A DNA stretch of 64,000 nt from Protonemura montana (GCA_947568835.1 OX387610.1:8829501-8893500), one strand, 5' to 3'; counted from the stretch's first letter, positions 1 to 12,404 are shown. Translations and numbers: made by a program. Notes: generated by a model not told the origin, from the sequence alone.

Positions 1-2015
1 TATACTCTAGCACAGCGAACATGGTTGGAAGGTAATACAGCAGATAACAAAGCGTGAAGCACCAAGACACCTGCACAACAATTTAATTGAATCATGATAA
101 AAAAAGGTCAGAAGAAAATAAATAAGAAAGCAATAATGAATCACTATTGTCTATGAGGTGCCAAGCCGCATTATGCAGCGAGGTTCTCTTCGTTTATTTA
201 TTAATTTTCTTAAATTAATTCTTGGACATGCGGGAATTTTGTACTTAGCTGCTATGTAAGGTATGGTAATTCATGCTCACATATAAAGGTAATTAATTTT
301 TGTAAAGAATTGTCTGGACTCTCCAGAGAGTGTTTTGCTTGATTGAGTCGTTGCCTCTGGTGCCTTGCGGGCAAAGTGTATTCTTGGCATGGGTCGTTGG
401 GATTTTTGACAAATTTATACAAGTGCGAATGGCGGACGACTTAATAATGCGTGCCCGAGGATGATGAATGACATGTTCTTCGCCTAGGTTGTGTTCCGAA
501 CAGTATTATCTTTGTCGGTATCGAAATGAAGTGATAATTTGATTCTAATTTATTAGACAGCTGATTTAAAAAGTGTACCAACTGTTTTGTAACAATGTGT
601 GAAAATTTGATTTGAAAAAGAAACTGCAAGATTCATTATAGTGCCCTTACATACTTGTTTGAAATTTAAAAATATTCCGTTACAGAAATTATAGGAAGAC
701 AATATTAGCAATAGCTTCAGTGATAAGCTATTCCCTTATATGTACATACCATGTATGCCATGCACATAACGTATTCATTGGTAAATTAATTTTTTAGAAC
801 CGTTTACAAGATTTTACAACATATTTTAAAGATCAATCAAATATATCACACCTGTCAAAAAGCATAAAAACATAAATTTATTTAAATATATCGAATCAGT
901 ACGATATTGATCAGTTAATAGTAGACAAAAAAGCAATTAAGCGCTATAATTTCCATCGAACTTCAAATCGACAAGCAACTCTGCAAACCAATTCACGAAA
1001 GTGTCAGCTGTCGGGAAAGGTCATCAATTACATAGGTTTTCCCATTCCAAGCCATGCCAAGGGTAATCGGCGAAAACATAACAGAAAAAAAAAAAACACC
1101 ATTGCTAACTCTGACAACCCTAACAATAATAAAAACGTCAAAATGTTGTTGTTTTTTTGTTCTGGTTGCCGGTTAAGGTATCTCGAAAGGATACTTAATT
1201 GAGATGTCACTAATAATTCTTCGCTCGTCCGTGGCTAAGGAAAGTAATTAAACATCGAGTTTGCATGCTAGATATTGAAATGAATATATCAATATTTATA
1301 ATGCAGATGCGATCTTTCTTCCATACACCTTTTCTGGTTCTCTTGCGATAGCTTGAAAGAAGAGAGCAATTATTTAAATTTAGAGCTATCTTTCCTATTA
1401 CCGACACTTTCAAAAGTCAAAACTTATAATTAAGTGCGCCCGAGATTTTCTGTCCGATACTTCTGTAGGATCGTAAAGTTTGTTTTCAGTAGCTAGGATC
1501 CAATCTATTGTTCAGTTGAAATCGTTTCGAAAACCGGACCAGCAGAATAAAGTGATCAAATAGTTGATTGACTTTTTTCTTTCAACTTATAAAAGAGATT
1601 ATGAAATAAAATGAGTAAGCATGGTAGCTCGTTCTAAATTAGATAGAAGAACCAGTAACTTTTTGTAAACATTTATCTGGCCAGAATTTCATTATTATTA
1701 GTTGTTTTTTTTCGTTGATTCTGATTTTTATTGTTTTTTTTTTTTGTGTACGTGTAGCATAAATCAGATTTACAAAATGAAATTTTTTAAATTATTTAAA
1801 TTCTCATTCAAGTGCCGACGATTATGCTATTAAAATGTCGTGCTCTGTGGGCCCAAAAAAAAGTATCTCTTCAAACTGGTAATCTCATAAGGCAGACATG
1901 CCATCAGCCACCAAAAACAAACACACAAATATCACAAAATATTTTCTAATCACTCAAAAATTTTGTACAATTAAAATGAACTTCAATTAGTTACTCTTAT
2001 CTGTAATAGACAAGA
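1..2015. other. AT-rich intergenic or intronic DNA
   Basis: No exon, RNA gene or recognisable repeat is visible on either strand. The few open frames are about 60 codons, AT-biased and without domain motifs, so they look like chance. Confidence 0.6.
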
Positions 2016-2020
2016 AAAAT

Positions 2021-2606
2021 TGCTGTTGCCCAGCTCAAGGCATGGCTTGCCAAACGTTTCAAAGCATACAGTCCATGCTGTTGTCCAGCTCAAGGCATGG
2101 CTTGCCAAACGTTTCAACACTTGCAGCTCATGCTGTTGTCCAGCTCAAGGCATGGCTTGCCAAACGTTTCAAAGCTTGCAGTCCATGCTGTTGTCCAGCT
2201 CAAGGCATGGCTTGCCAAACGTTTCAAAGCTTACAGTTCATGCTGTTGTCCAGCTCAAGGCATGGCTTGCCAAACGTTTCAAAGCATACAGTCCATGCTG
2301 TTGTCCAGCTCAAGGCATGGCTTGCCAAACGTTTCAAAGCTTGCAGTCCATGCTGTTGTCCAGCTCAAGGCATGGCTTGTCAAACGTTTCAACGCTTGCA
2401 GTCCATGCTGTTGTCCAGCTCAAGGCATGGCTTGCCAAACGTTTCAAAGCTTACAGTTCATGCTGTTGTCCAGCTCAAGGCATGGCTTGCCAAACGTTTC
2501 AAAGCTTACAGTCCATGCTGTTGTCCAGCTCAAGGCATGGCTTGCCAAACGTTTCAAAGCTTACAGTCCATGCTGTTGTCCAGCTCAAGGCATGGCTTGC
2601 CAAACC
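2021..2606. repeat. 55-bp minisatellite, about 11 copies
   Basis: The word CATGGCTTG recurs exactly every 55 bases, at 2041, 2096, 2151 and so on to 2591, giving eleven near-identical monomers. Variation is limited to a few sites, such as GCTTGCAG versus GCTTACAG versus GCATACAG. Because 55 is not a multiple of 3 and the unit lacks stops in all three phases, all three forward frames stay open for about 190-215 codons and read the same cyclic peptide. This is a by-product of the repeat, not evidence for a protein. Confidence 0.95.
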
Positions 2607-2639
2607 AAAAATTTTTCAAGCTTAAAGCTCATGATGGTA

Positions 2640-4392
2640 AAGCGTATCTTCTCCCTCATTACATAAAGCACACCAACCTCAGACCAATTTAAATTCTAAC
2701 GCTAACACTAAAACTAGTGTCATTAACGTAATATTCGCTAGCAAATGTAATTATCACGAAATTACATACAATTTAATTTATGTTATTTATATACCCAGCA
2801 GGCATATTACAATTGTCTGAAAATCGTCAAAATATGCAACAAAAAAATTAAGCTATGTAACTTGCAATTATACAATGCACCACAACCAGGGCCTTTCGTT
2901 AATCTTTTAGCTCATTAAGGAGACTCTGAAAGCAAAAAATCTATCTACGGCTCGCAGCTCTGAGCACCTGCATACGCGATTCGCATTCTAGCTGTCATGT
3001 CACACGTCAGAAAACACATTGGCCAATTATTTGATTAAAATTATCATAATTAAAAACGAATTAACTGTTGCATTGACCGTTAAATTTATTAGGTTATGTG
3101 TCCAAAGTCAACTTCGTAATAATTTATGTAATTTAAATTTTATTGAGTGTGTATGTTGAAAGTAAAGTGCCGTTGGCAAGATGATTTCGACGAAAATTTG
3201 CATTCGTGGTAATTAATTTGGGAAAAGCAGGTGTTTTTTTTTTTTGGGGGGTTATTTGTTAATAGATTCGTTTACATAAATATAAGGAACGCAGGCTTGG
3301 GATTTTAATGTTGTTAAATGTTAATGTTAATGTTAATAAGGTTCGATATGTGAATAAAATGCTTCCAACTCTTGTCACTCGCTATCACTGGTTGTGCAAA
3401 CATGGAAGAAGCTTTTTTAGTTTTTACTTTCAACGTCAATTAAACAAAAAAAAAAACTCTTTTTTAGGAAAGTTTTTTGTTATTTCTTTGAGCCACAGCC
3501 TAAAAGGTACAAATGAAAGACAAACAAAAGTTGTTAATTTCTACACATGTTCAATCAGGTTAAATCGAAAGATTTTTTTTGTTCTTGTTGCTAATTTTAA
3601 GTGTGTTTGATAGTGCTTAAAAAAATATTTATATTTTCGCGCAAGTTTGATAATATTCGAAATTGATAAGTAAATGATAAGCACAAACATGTCAGGGTAA
3701 GGAAATAAAAAAAAATATATTTTTGTTTCCAATTATATTTGCGGCAGTATTAAACCTTTTCAGATTAGGTTAAGTTTAAGATGTCCAAAACATACCACCT
3801 GTGATCAAACAACAAAATGCACGTGCATTTGGCTGCAAAACCTAATTTATAATAAAACGTTCAGCGGTCACGATTCAAAAAAGTAAATAGCATGCGAATG
3901 GCATCACTGTCAAGAGTCATCAAATTAAATACCCAATCTAAGTTTACTGTTAACTTATTCAAATGAGAGAGCATTGCAAATTTCACGCTGCATCTTGCTT
4001 CACAGCCAACTTAACGATGCCTTGGTCTAAGGTGTCAAAACCGTCGCTTATTCTGGCCTCAAAGCTTTAGGGGAACTAAGCTAGAGAAAGCAAAATTTGA
4101 GGCAAAGAGATACAAGGGGCGTTCTCTATTAATCTTGTGGGTAAAAAAAAAAACATGAATTTGCTTCAAATTTGGGCAATTTAAATAAGATTTCAAATGA
4201 AACTTAAATTCTTTATAGTTTCACAAAATTTGAAACTACATCAATTTTGGAAAGTGTCAAAAACCTTATATCAATTGGGTCTTTGGGTTAAAGTTAAGAT
4301 TTTAATGATTAGTTAATAGAAATTTGCTTTAAAAATGGAAACCATGGTTCATTTTGAACTGAAGGATTAAACAAAAGTAAATATTGGTAAAG
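2640..4392. other. AT-rich DNA without a visible gene
   Basis: Only poly-A and poly-T runs and low-complexity AT sequence are seen. Frames such as 3308-3610 have no recognisable domain and AT-driven composition. Confidence 0.5.
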
Positions 4393-4524
4393 ATTTTATT
4401 ATTAGAAACACTAATAACCTCTCAAAAGTTGATGCCCGAACGGAGAATCGAACCTGGTTGTTAGTGGTCATGAGAATAAAATAACCCGAGCATTGCAAGC
4501 TTTTGTAATTTAAATCAGATTTCG
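4393..4524. mobile_element. Degenerate copy of the tRNA-core foldback element
   Basis: A left arm (TTTTATTATTAGAAACACTA, then CTCAAAAGTTGATGCCCGAA) is followed by a decayed B-box-like stretch (GAATCGAACC) and a right arm ending in AGCATTGCAAGCTTTTG and AATTTAAATCAGATTTC. Most of the tRNA-like core is missing. It belongs to the same family as 8378-8648 and 14183-14455. Confidence 0.65.
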
Positions 4525-7500
4525 TACAATTGTCAAAGATAGTTTTTTATTGTATGTATCTTTAAGTGTTTTTATTTTTATGATAGGCTTTATTTACTTG
4601 GCTACCCTTGCTAGTACTCGAGACATTTTTCGAAAAGATAATCATTATTCAGGCATGGCAACGTTTAAATTTCCGAAAAGTCGCAATACCTATTGATGCT
4701 TGTTCAAAAAGTTCGAAAAGTCGAAAATTCATCAAGTTTGTCAAATTTGGAAAGTCATCGTATTTCTTATTCTGATTTTTAGACTCATGTCTACTTGATA
4801 TAACCTTAGCACTAGTTTTTACAAACACTATGTTACCTTGGTTTTGAATGCTAAGTGAAGAACGACAAGATTTCCCGATTTCCCAATTTTTTTCTACACG
4901 TAAAAATGTGTTTGTTTTGTAAAGAACGCAAATTATTCATATTTTCGAAAATACAAATGTAATAGTTTTTTAATTATTGGTCTTTATTGTTTTAGTTAAA
5001 TGCATTTAGGATGCCTAAACTAGGTAATTGTTTCAATTTTTTGTGAGTCTTCATTTATTGGAAAATTGTCAGGACTGCTTGCACTCTTGATAAAGTAACA
5101 GGTACACGTAACGAAACGTTGGGAAATTTAGCTGTTATTCACTGAGCATTCAAAATCCAGTATAAAAAGCTTTTATTTATTAAGCATTTATTATTAAGCA
5201 TTTTTTTATTTGCCATGAAAAACTAGTGATTTTATTTTTCCTTTCCTCAAAAACCTTATGGTTGAAAAGCGGATGAACTCGACAAAAGATCTTCTAGCCC
5301 TGTTTAGTCTCCTTATTTGCAAAGAGGAGACGCCAAATGTGTCAATAGTGGAGTCAGCATTATTGAGATTTGTCACAAACCACCGCAGCCAGCTCGGAGA
5401 AGGGAGAGAAGAGGGAACAATCTTAGACAATTGCAAAGGATAAAGATGTAGTGGAGACGGGTCATATGGTGAGCAATTCAGAATCGGTTGTGGCCGATTG
5501 CTGCTCAAGAGACATGAACAGAATAGAAGTAAAGAATATATAAGTTGACTTGTTGAAATACGGAGAGAATTTGCTTTGGCTTGGGTTTTACAAGCTTTCC
5601 GACGATGTTATTTGACCACATGGAAATTTACGACAGTCTGCACTTTTTAAAATCTAGCTTTTTCATAAACAAATTGAAATTTATTGAAATTTAGTGGTTT
5701 TGGTGTTTCCATCCCCTAATGGCACTCATAAAAAAATTTGTAATTTGAAGGTTTTTAAGTTTGTTATAGACACATTCTCAAACTTACCAGATGCGTAAAA
5801 CATGTTTTTATAAAATGTGGGTTAAAAATTTGCTTTTGGACACTAAACATTCGGCACTTCTTAAGAATCTGTTGCTGGACGAAGAAAATAATCAAATCCT
5901 AAATATGATTAGTTCATATTCAGTAATAGAGACTTAGTTTTACAATCTTAAGTTAGATTACCAACTTGAGATAAAGATGAAAATGGAAGCATCTGAGTGA
6001 CTGTAACCACGAGTCTTTAACGTCTAGTTAGCTTTTTAACCAGACAGTATAAGACCACCCCTTGGTGTCCTTGCCAAGACCTCTTATTATGCTGAAAAAC
6101 TTGAAATATCTCAAGATTATGTGTTTTATTTTCATAAAACCTGTAATTTGATATAAGAGAGTACACAAATGTGGAATGAATTTATAAATAAGAAAAGAAT
6201 ACCAAAAATCTAGTGCCTACTTGGCCTGATCATTACTGAAAATACATCAATTAACTTCCTTTAACAAAAATACAAGAAAGCGCTCAAAATTACCAAGCTA
6301 CAGTCTACTGCTACAGCTACCACCCTCGAAATTTCCCCGCATTGTCGGCGAAAAACGAGAACACGTCCCGGCGCCCCCGTCCCCCCCCCGCCACCATCGC
6401 GACAACCCTTGAGAGTGGGACGGCGATGGCAAGACGCTGTATCAGAAGTCCCCACGATTCTTATTCAACGCGAAACACGCGAATAAGTGGGTTGAGCTCG
6501 CGCCTCCCGAAGAGAAAAGTGCGACGCCGCTGCAGTGTTTTATTCGCTCGATCAATTCAACACCGAGTTATTACCAACTTGCGACCAGTGGCGTGCAGAC
6601 AGTGTTGATAGAGATGGACAACCACAGCAGCACGATTGATATTTACAACGTTGCATAAAAACATTTTTAATTAACTGGGTATTTTTAAACTTCTTCAAAC
6701 TTAAAAAAAAAGAAGTGCATCCTTGTTGTTGTCTATTTTATTTTGTTTATCTTATTGAATAATTTTTCACTATTATCTAGGGAAAAAATACAACATAATT
6801 GCTCCAATCTTGAATGAGAGACAGCTCCAAAATGAAGACAGCTAAAAAGCGTTCTTATCAGCTGTCAAAATATTACGCAGCTCTCCTGTTTCATCCCATT
6901 CCTTGACTATTTTATATTTTACTTCAATTATTGTATATTTTTTAACAAGTCAACAAGAAAAATCCATCTAAAAAAGTTCAAAACTGTACAAAAAGCTGAA
7001 AGCAATGGCATTCAAATAGAATTTTGAGAATTTTTGTAGATTACACATTTCTACCATGTCAATGGTAGTCCGAGAGAGGAGATACTAGCACAGGGACTGC
7101 ATTGCTACTAACTCATAAATGAAATTTGAAGAGGGATTTCTGTGTTGAAATTTCAAATTACTAAATATATCTGCAAAAGCGTTCTTTCGATAACTTATTG
7201 TTGCTCAAAAATAGTTATTTTAGCTCGAAAAACAAAAGAAAACTCGGAAAAAACGTTTTGACAAGACGAAAGCTTTGAACAAAATGGCTGTATTTTTTTA
7301 CAGATTACAGTTGACCGGTAGCGCCTCTCGCGGTAAAATACAGACTATATAAAATAAATGAAAAATCCAATTCTAACGGCAACATCCGAATTCAGTTTCA
7401 AATCAAACTGCTATCGCATCTGCTATGAACGAGTAGCTCCAGGAGTGGTCGACAAGCGCCAGCTGACTCTTGGAATAGAAACTACATCATTCCACTACGT

Positions 7501-7966
7501 TGTCAATTCCTGTCACGCTCCGAATAAGGGATGAGATTGTGAACGGGAGCTGGCAACGGGAACGGAGGGGGGGGGGGGGGGGGGGGTGCCGTTCTCGGCA
7601 AACTCTTATGAAGATGGATTTTTCAGTTTTTCCACAGGTTTAGCGAGATTTTTGCTTTATTCCTTACAAGTTCGTTTTCTCGTTTGGTGCGTCTCGGTGG
7701 ATATCGCGGAAAATATTGGTTTCCTTCGAAAATGAGATGAAATTTAATGTAATTTTGATGGAAAATTGATGCGAAGTTTTTCGACTTCGCGATAGCTGAA
7801 TTTCTTTTATGTCTCGTTATTTTATTTGATATGTGAATCCGATTTTTTATCGAAAACAGCGACTAATATTGTACTAAATCTCGTTTTATTTTTAGCAATC
7901 GCGATGAATTCATGTCGGTTACGCCTTTTTTTCATGTCCCGTAAAGGAATTATTATTTATTATTTC
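4525..7966. other. Non-coding stretch with a hairpin-family relic, a GC-rich island and a G-run
   Basis: Positions 4779-4857 match the left part of the foldback hairpin family seen at 22205-22337 and 26827-26996 (shared TTTTTAGACTCATGTCTACT-like start and GGTTTTGAATGCTAAGT). Positions about 6320-6610 form a GC- and CpG-rich island of unknown meaning; it could be a promoter or untranslated exon, but I see no splice-consistent coding. A run of 20 G lies at 7567-7586. Confidence 0.5.
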
Positions 7967-8130
7967 TCCAGTTTTTCAGTTAAGAACCCAACAATGCGTA
8001 AATGTGTGTGCATGGTAACAAAAAATCAGAACATTTTTGTTTTTTAACGGTCTGTTAATTTCTTAACGAACCATTGAAACGCTGTCACAAAGGACTCGTT
8101 TTATACTGACCAGTTAAAACGACTACAGTC
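7967..8130. repeat. Unclassified dispersed repeat, copy 1
   Basis: Shares an ordered set of words with 15968-16115: CCAGTTTTTCAGTTA, then AAATCAGA, then TTTTTAACGGTCTG. Orientation is the same in both. The class is unknown. Confidence 0.5.
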
Positions 8131-8377
8131 AGTTAAAAATTAAAACTCAACTTAATGGTCTCAACTTTATGAAACTAGACATTTTAAATTTTGCCTTTCA
8201 AAAAACCCTTTGAAGTTTCAACAAGTTTACTGAATAAAACAATGTTTTGATCCTCCAGTGTTTGGTATGACATTTTTTTAACTCCCGGATAAAGTTGGCG
8301 TCAAATTTAATTCTATGATCACAACAATCACATGCAGTGAAAGTCAGCTGTTTCTATTAGTTAAGAGCTTAACTATT

Positions 8378-8648
8378 AGAATGAAATCTTATTTAAATTG
8401 CCAACGCTTCCAATGCGCGCGGTATTTTATTATTAACAACACTATAACCGTCACAAAAACTTATTTCCAAACGGGGACTCGAACCCCGATCTCCACTTAT
8501 CGCGGGTGTTGCTCCAACCCATTCAGCTACTTGGACACTGGCTTTTCTAGACGATTTTAGTGTATTTGATGACAGTTCTCCAATGACAGGTCCCGTTTGG
8601 GCATCAACTTTTGAGACGGTTATATAGTGTTGTTAACAATAAAAAAGC
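8378..8648 (-). mobile_element. Foldback element with tRNA-like core (271 bp)
   Basis: Left arm: AATGAAATCTTATTTAAATT, then a GCGCGGTATTTTATTATTA-type stretch, then ACACTATAACCGTC. Next comes an antisense tRNA-like core (8471-8545) with the B box GGTTCGAGTCC and an A-box-like TAGCTGAATGG when read on the minus strand. A spacer follows, then a shorter inverted arm starting GTTTGGGCATCAAC. The acceptor, D and T stems of the core are largely pairable. Imperfect direct repeats CTTAACTATT (8368-8377) and CTTACTATT (8649-8657) flank it, consistent with a target-site duplication. Confidence 0.85.
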
Positions 8649-8659
8649 CTTACTATTGG

Positions 8660-9250
8660 TTGAAAAAATATTGTTATACTGGGGCCAAGAAAATAAAAAT
8701 AACTTAGCAAATAAACAACGGCGAACATTATTTATTGGCTGATTCGACCAAAACAAAAGCTAATTCATTCAAATTTCAAGGCTTCTCAGAAATATCTTTA
8801 AACATAATAATAAGTCAATTTAACCGCTCTTTTCCCATTAAATCAACAAACTAGATCAGCCCTTAAACAAGCAATGATGACTTCCATACACACAACCAAT
8901 AGCTCATAAAATAATTACACCAAACCTATCAGCAATAGCGATCAATTGCTGCGTACGAGACATCTTCCGGGATCAATTACTCCTGAACCCTTTTCGTCTT
9001 GGACAAAACTCATTAATCCGACTAATTTAGTTATTAAAACCGTGTTCAAAAACTAAAAAATGTAAAGAGTCATTAAGCTCGGAAATCATGCGCACCAATA
9101 CATTAAATTGCTCATCAACCTCCTCCATCTGTCGCTCTAATAAAGGCGAGCACGTCGTCAACAAAAGCACTCATAAAGTGTAACAATGGTCTATTCAGTT
9201 CTAAAATGCGGTTAATTACTTTTTATTCAGTATGCCGCACTGAAATGGTG
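8660..9250. other. Non-coding DNA
   Basis: AT-rich sequence between a foldback element and the 45-bp minisatellite. Nothing recognisable was seen. Confidence 0.5.
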
Positions 9251-9257
9251 AGCCTCA

Positions 9258-10158
9258 TGGGGTCAGAGAGTGGTCATCTCCAAGCAATGGTCGCTATGTT
9301 AGCACGGTCAGAGAGTTGCTATCTCTAAGCAATGACCGCCATGTTTGCACGGCCAGAGAGTAGCCATCTCCAAGCAATGACCGCCATGTTAGCACGGTCA
9401 GAGAGTGACCATCTCCAAGCAATGACCGCCATGTTTGCATGGTTAGAGAGTGACCATCTCCAAGCAATGACCGCCATGTTAGCACGGTCAGAGAGTGACC
9501 ATCTCCAAGCAATGACCGCCATGTTTGCACGGCCAGAGAGTAGCCATCTCCAAGCAATGACCGCCATGTTAGCACGGTCAGAGAGTGACCATCTCCAAGC
9601 AATGACCGCCATGTTAGCATGGTTAGAGAGTGACCATCTCCAAGCAATGACCGCCATGTTAGCATGGTTAGAGAGTGACCATCTCCAAGCAATGACCGCC
9701 ATGTTTGCATGGTTAGAGAGTAGCCATCTCCAAGCAATGACCGCCATGTTAGCACGGCCAGAGAGTAGCCATCTGCAAGCAATGACCGCCATGTTAGCAT
9801 GGGCAGAGAGTGGACATCTCCAAGCAATGACCGCCATGTAAGCACGGCCAGAGAGTAGCCATCTCCAAGCAATGACCACCATGTTAGCACGGTCAGAGAG
9901 TGACCATCTCCAAGCAATGGTCGCCATGTTAGCACGGCCAGAGAGTGGCCATCTCCAAGCAATAGCCGCCATGTTAGCATATCCAAAGAGTGGCTACCTC
10001 CAAGAAATGGCCGCCATGTTAGCACGTCTAGAGTGTGGCCATCTCCAAGCAATGGCCGCCATGTTAGCACGGCCAGAGAGTAGCCGTCACCAAGCAATGG
10101 CCGCCATATTAGCACGGCCAGAGAGTGGCCATCTCTATGAAATGGCCGCCATGTTTTA
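9258..10158. repeat. 45-bp minisatellite, about 20 copies
   Basis: The CAAGCAATG word recurs every 45 bases from 9281 to 10091, with a variant at 10136. The monomer includes CACGGTCAGAGAGTG, CCATCTC and ACCGCCATGTT. Since 45 is 15 codons, long frames stay open on both strands (up to 296 codons on the minus strand), each a simple 15-residue repeat. No start context, splice site or promoter supports a protein. Divergence rises towards the right end, where units read GGCCGCCATGTT rather than ACCGCCATGTT. Confidence 0.95.
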
Positions 10159-10184
10159 GGCAGTGTGCTTTGGCGGCCGTTCAT

Positions 10185-10295
10185 CTATAAAGCCACTCTC
10201 TGTCCAAACATGACAGCCATTAAGCTAGATGGCCACTCTCTGTCCGTGCTAACATGGCAGCCATTAAGCTAGATGGCCACTCTCTGACCGTACAT
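10185..10295 (-). repeat. Inverted partial units of the 45-bp minisatellite
   Basis: About two and a half units in the opposite orientation to the main array, for example GCCACTCTCTGTCCGTGCTA followed by ACATGGCAGCCATTAAGCTA. Only about 30 bp separates them from the forward array, so the locus forms a large inverted arrangement. Confidence 0.8.
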
Positions 10296-10299
10296 GCAG

Positions 10300-12170
10300 A
10301 CTCATCTACTGTGAACCTACTGTGAAGATTGTGGTAAACATTCTTCGACAACATCTGCTAGTCCGATTGGACGGTAATTAACCGTCGATTAAAAAATAAT
10401 TCACCGATTACGAGGGTAGATAGGGCTTCGATTAATTATGAGCTTTTGGTATATGATTGTGTACCTCGTTGTTCGTGTAGAGAAATAGGTATCTGGAGTC
10501 AATTAAAAATGTGTTCCAAATTAAAAATTGACTACGTTTGTAAGAATAATATGAGAATTCCAAAATTAGCACTCGTTTTTTTTTTAGATTTTTAATTGTA
10601 TATGTCATCTTGGCTGAGATGATTTAGGTGGCTAGTTACCAAGGCTACTCTTTACATTTTTGATTAAAAAATGTGAAAAGCCTCGACATCAATCTTTCAA
10701 TAACCAAATTTTAATTGAAATTCAAAAACCCCTGACACGTATAATTAAAGGTTTGCGTCTACGCACAAGACGGGACGGGATCATCAAAATCAAAATGCTG
10801 AAGAATTAAGATGATATACTATATGGTGGATTTTCATCTGAAATAACTAGAACCAGTGGTTATTTTACATTAATTTAAGATAGGCTTGAAGAAATGAAAA
10901 CGATGAGACATTCGAAAAACTCTTTATCAAAATATCAACATCAAAATATTTGATTTTATAATTTTAAGGTTTTCAGACATCAGTGCGACTAGGGCTTCGG
11001 AACGTTGGTAATATGAGTTGCGTTGTAGATGAGCGTAGCTTATTTTTATCTATAACCTTGTGTTTTTCTTTTGGCAAATCTGTTAGTTTGTGAAAACGGT
11101 TGTTGTGGAAATTGTCATGGAACTACGAAAAGGGTATGAAAAATCGAAAAATGTTCATTGTCATGAAAACTATTTCAGCAAATGTCAACAACAATGTGTC
11201 GACACTTTGCAAACTCTGAAAAGTTAATTTATAAAACATGAAAATTGTCTGTAAATTATGATAAAAGAGCGCAGGTCTAAGTTCAGAACAAACAAATATG
11301 CTCTGCAAATTTGTTTCATTTCTGAGAAGGCGTTTGGCCGCTACAGCGCGATAAAAACAGACAGACACACAAAAAAGTGCAATTTTTTTTTGGGATATGT
11401 GAAATTGAAGATTTCGCTTCACTTGCTACGCTCACCGATCATGCCTTTGTATTTGAAGCATAATGAAACCAAGAAAACACTTAAAAAGCCATAATAAACT
11501 ATTTCGGAAAGCTGAGATCCAAGAAACTATCTGCATTAAGTTTAATTTCAAAACTAAAACGAACTCTCCCCCTCAATTGCTCCACCATGTTTAAAAAATG
11601 TAGGGTTGTCAATTGACCATGATGGAAATCATACAACCAATATCATGAAGTGCTTTGCGAAAAAAAAATCGTCCTCTCACATAATCACGCTTTCACACAC
11701 TTACCAACCATGAATACATTTTAACTCGACGAGTTTTACTAAAAAAATTAATTAAATATTTTTCACTACGCATATTTTCTCAGATATTTGAACGAAAATT
11801 AAAAAAAAAACTCTTTATCCCGTCGGCAAAGAGCGCACATGTTACCTTCTAAGTGAGAACGCTTTTAAATTGAGCGATCAACACCAGCCGGTCGAAATGT
11901 TGAAACATTATACAAACGTTTTAGCCAGCATTGAACACGTTAACCCATCTCACAATTTATAAGATATTACTTGAGTGAGACGCATCATAAATAATAATTT
12001 AAGCAAAGCGTGTATCCATGGTAATATTACCTAAACCATATCTCCACCCACAAGGTCCGCATGGACTCTTTTGTGCGGTTTGACCAGTGGTGCACGGTGA
12101 CACTTCTGTGTACAATCACGGTCTGCCTGAGTAGTCAGAAAATATCTGCCAGAATGACAATGATGGTGAC
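10300..12170. other. Non-coding DNA
   Basis: AT-rich, with no recognised exon or repeat. Frames at 11123-11494 on both strands overlap each other and show no domain, so they are treated as chance. Confidence 0.5.
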
Positions 12171-12176
12171 AGATGT

Positions 12177-12402
12177 GATGAGAATGAGAGAAACTCCTTG
12201 GAGAACTGTCATTCTCATCTAATACACTAAAATCGTCTCAATAAGCCGGTGTCAAAATAGCTCAATGGTTCAGAGCAACACCCGCGATAGGTGGAGATCG
12301 GGGTTGATCGGGGCATCAATTTTTGAGACGGTTGTAGTGTTGTTAATAATAAAATACCCCGCTCATTGCAAGCGTTTGAAATTTAAATAAGATTTCATCC
12401 TA
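12177..12402 (+). mobile_element. tRNA-core foldback element, sense copy with one arm
   Basis: Starts with an imperfect hairpin, GATGAGAATGAGAG paired to CTGTCATTCTCATC. Then come the spacer, an A-box-like TAGCTCAATGG, a near-perfect D arm (GCTC/GAGC), CACCCGCGATAGGTGG, and a damaged B box (GGTTGATCGG instead of GGTTCGAGTCC). The full right arm follows: GCATCAATTTTTGAGACGG to AAATAAGATTTCATCC. The left arm is absent. Confidence 0.8.
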
Positions 12403-12404
12403 CT

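Noticed and set aside
2042..2692. Three overlapping open frames of 189-216 codons
   Set aside because: All come from the 55-bp tandem repeat and encode the same cyclic peptide in shifted phase; no gene signals.
8471..8545. Possible functional tRNA gene
   Set aside because: It occurs many times within the foldback element, lacks U33 in the anticodon loop and varies between copies, so it is a SINE-type tRNA relic.
9325..9972. Long frames on both strands over the 45-bp array
   Set aside because: The period is a multiple of three without stops, so open frames are automatic.
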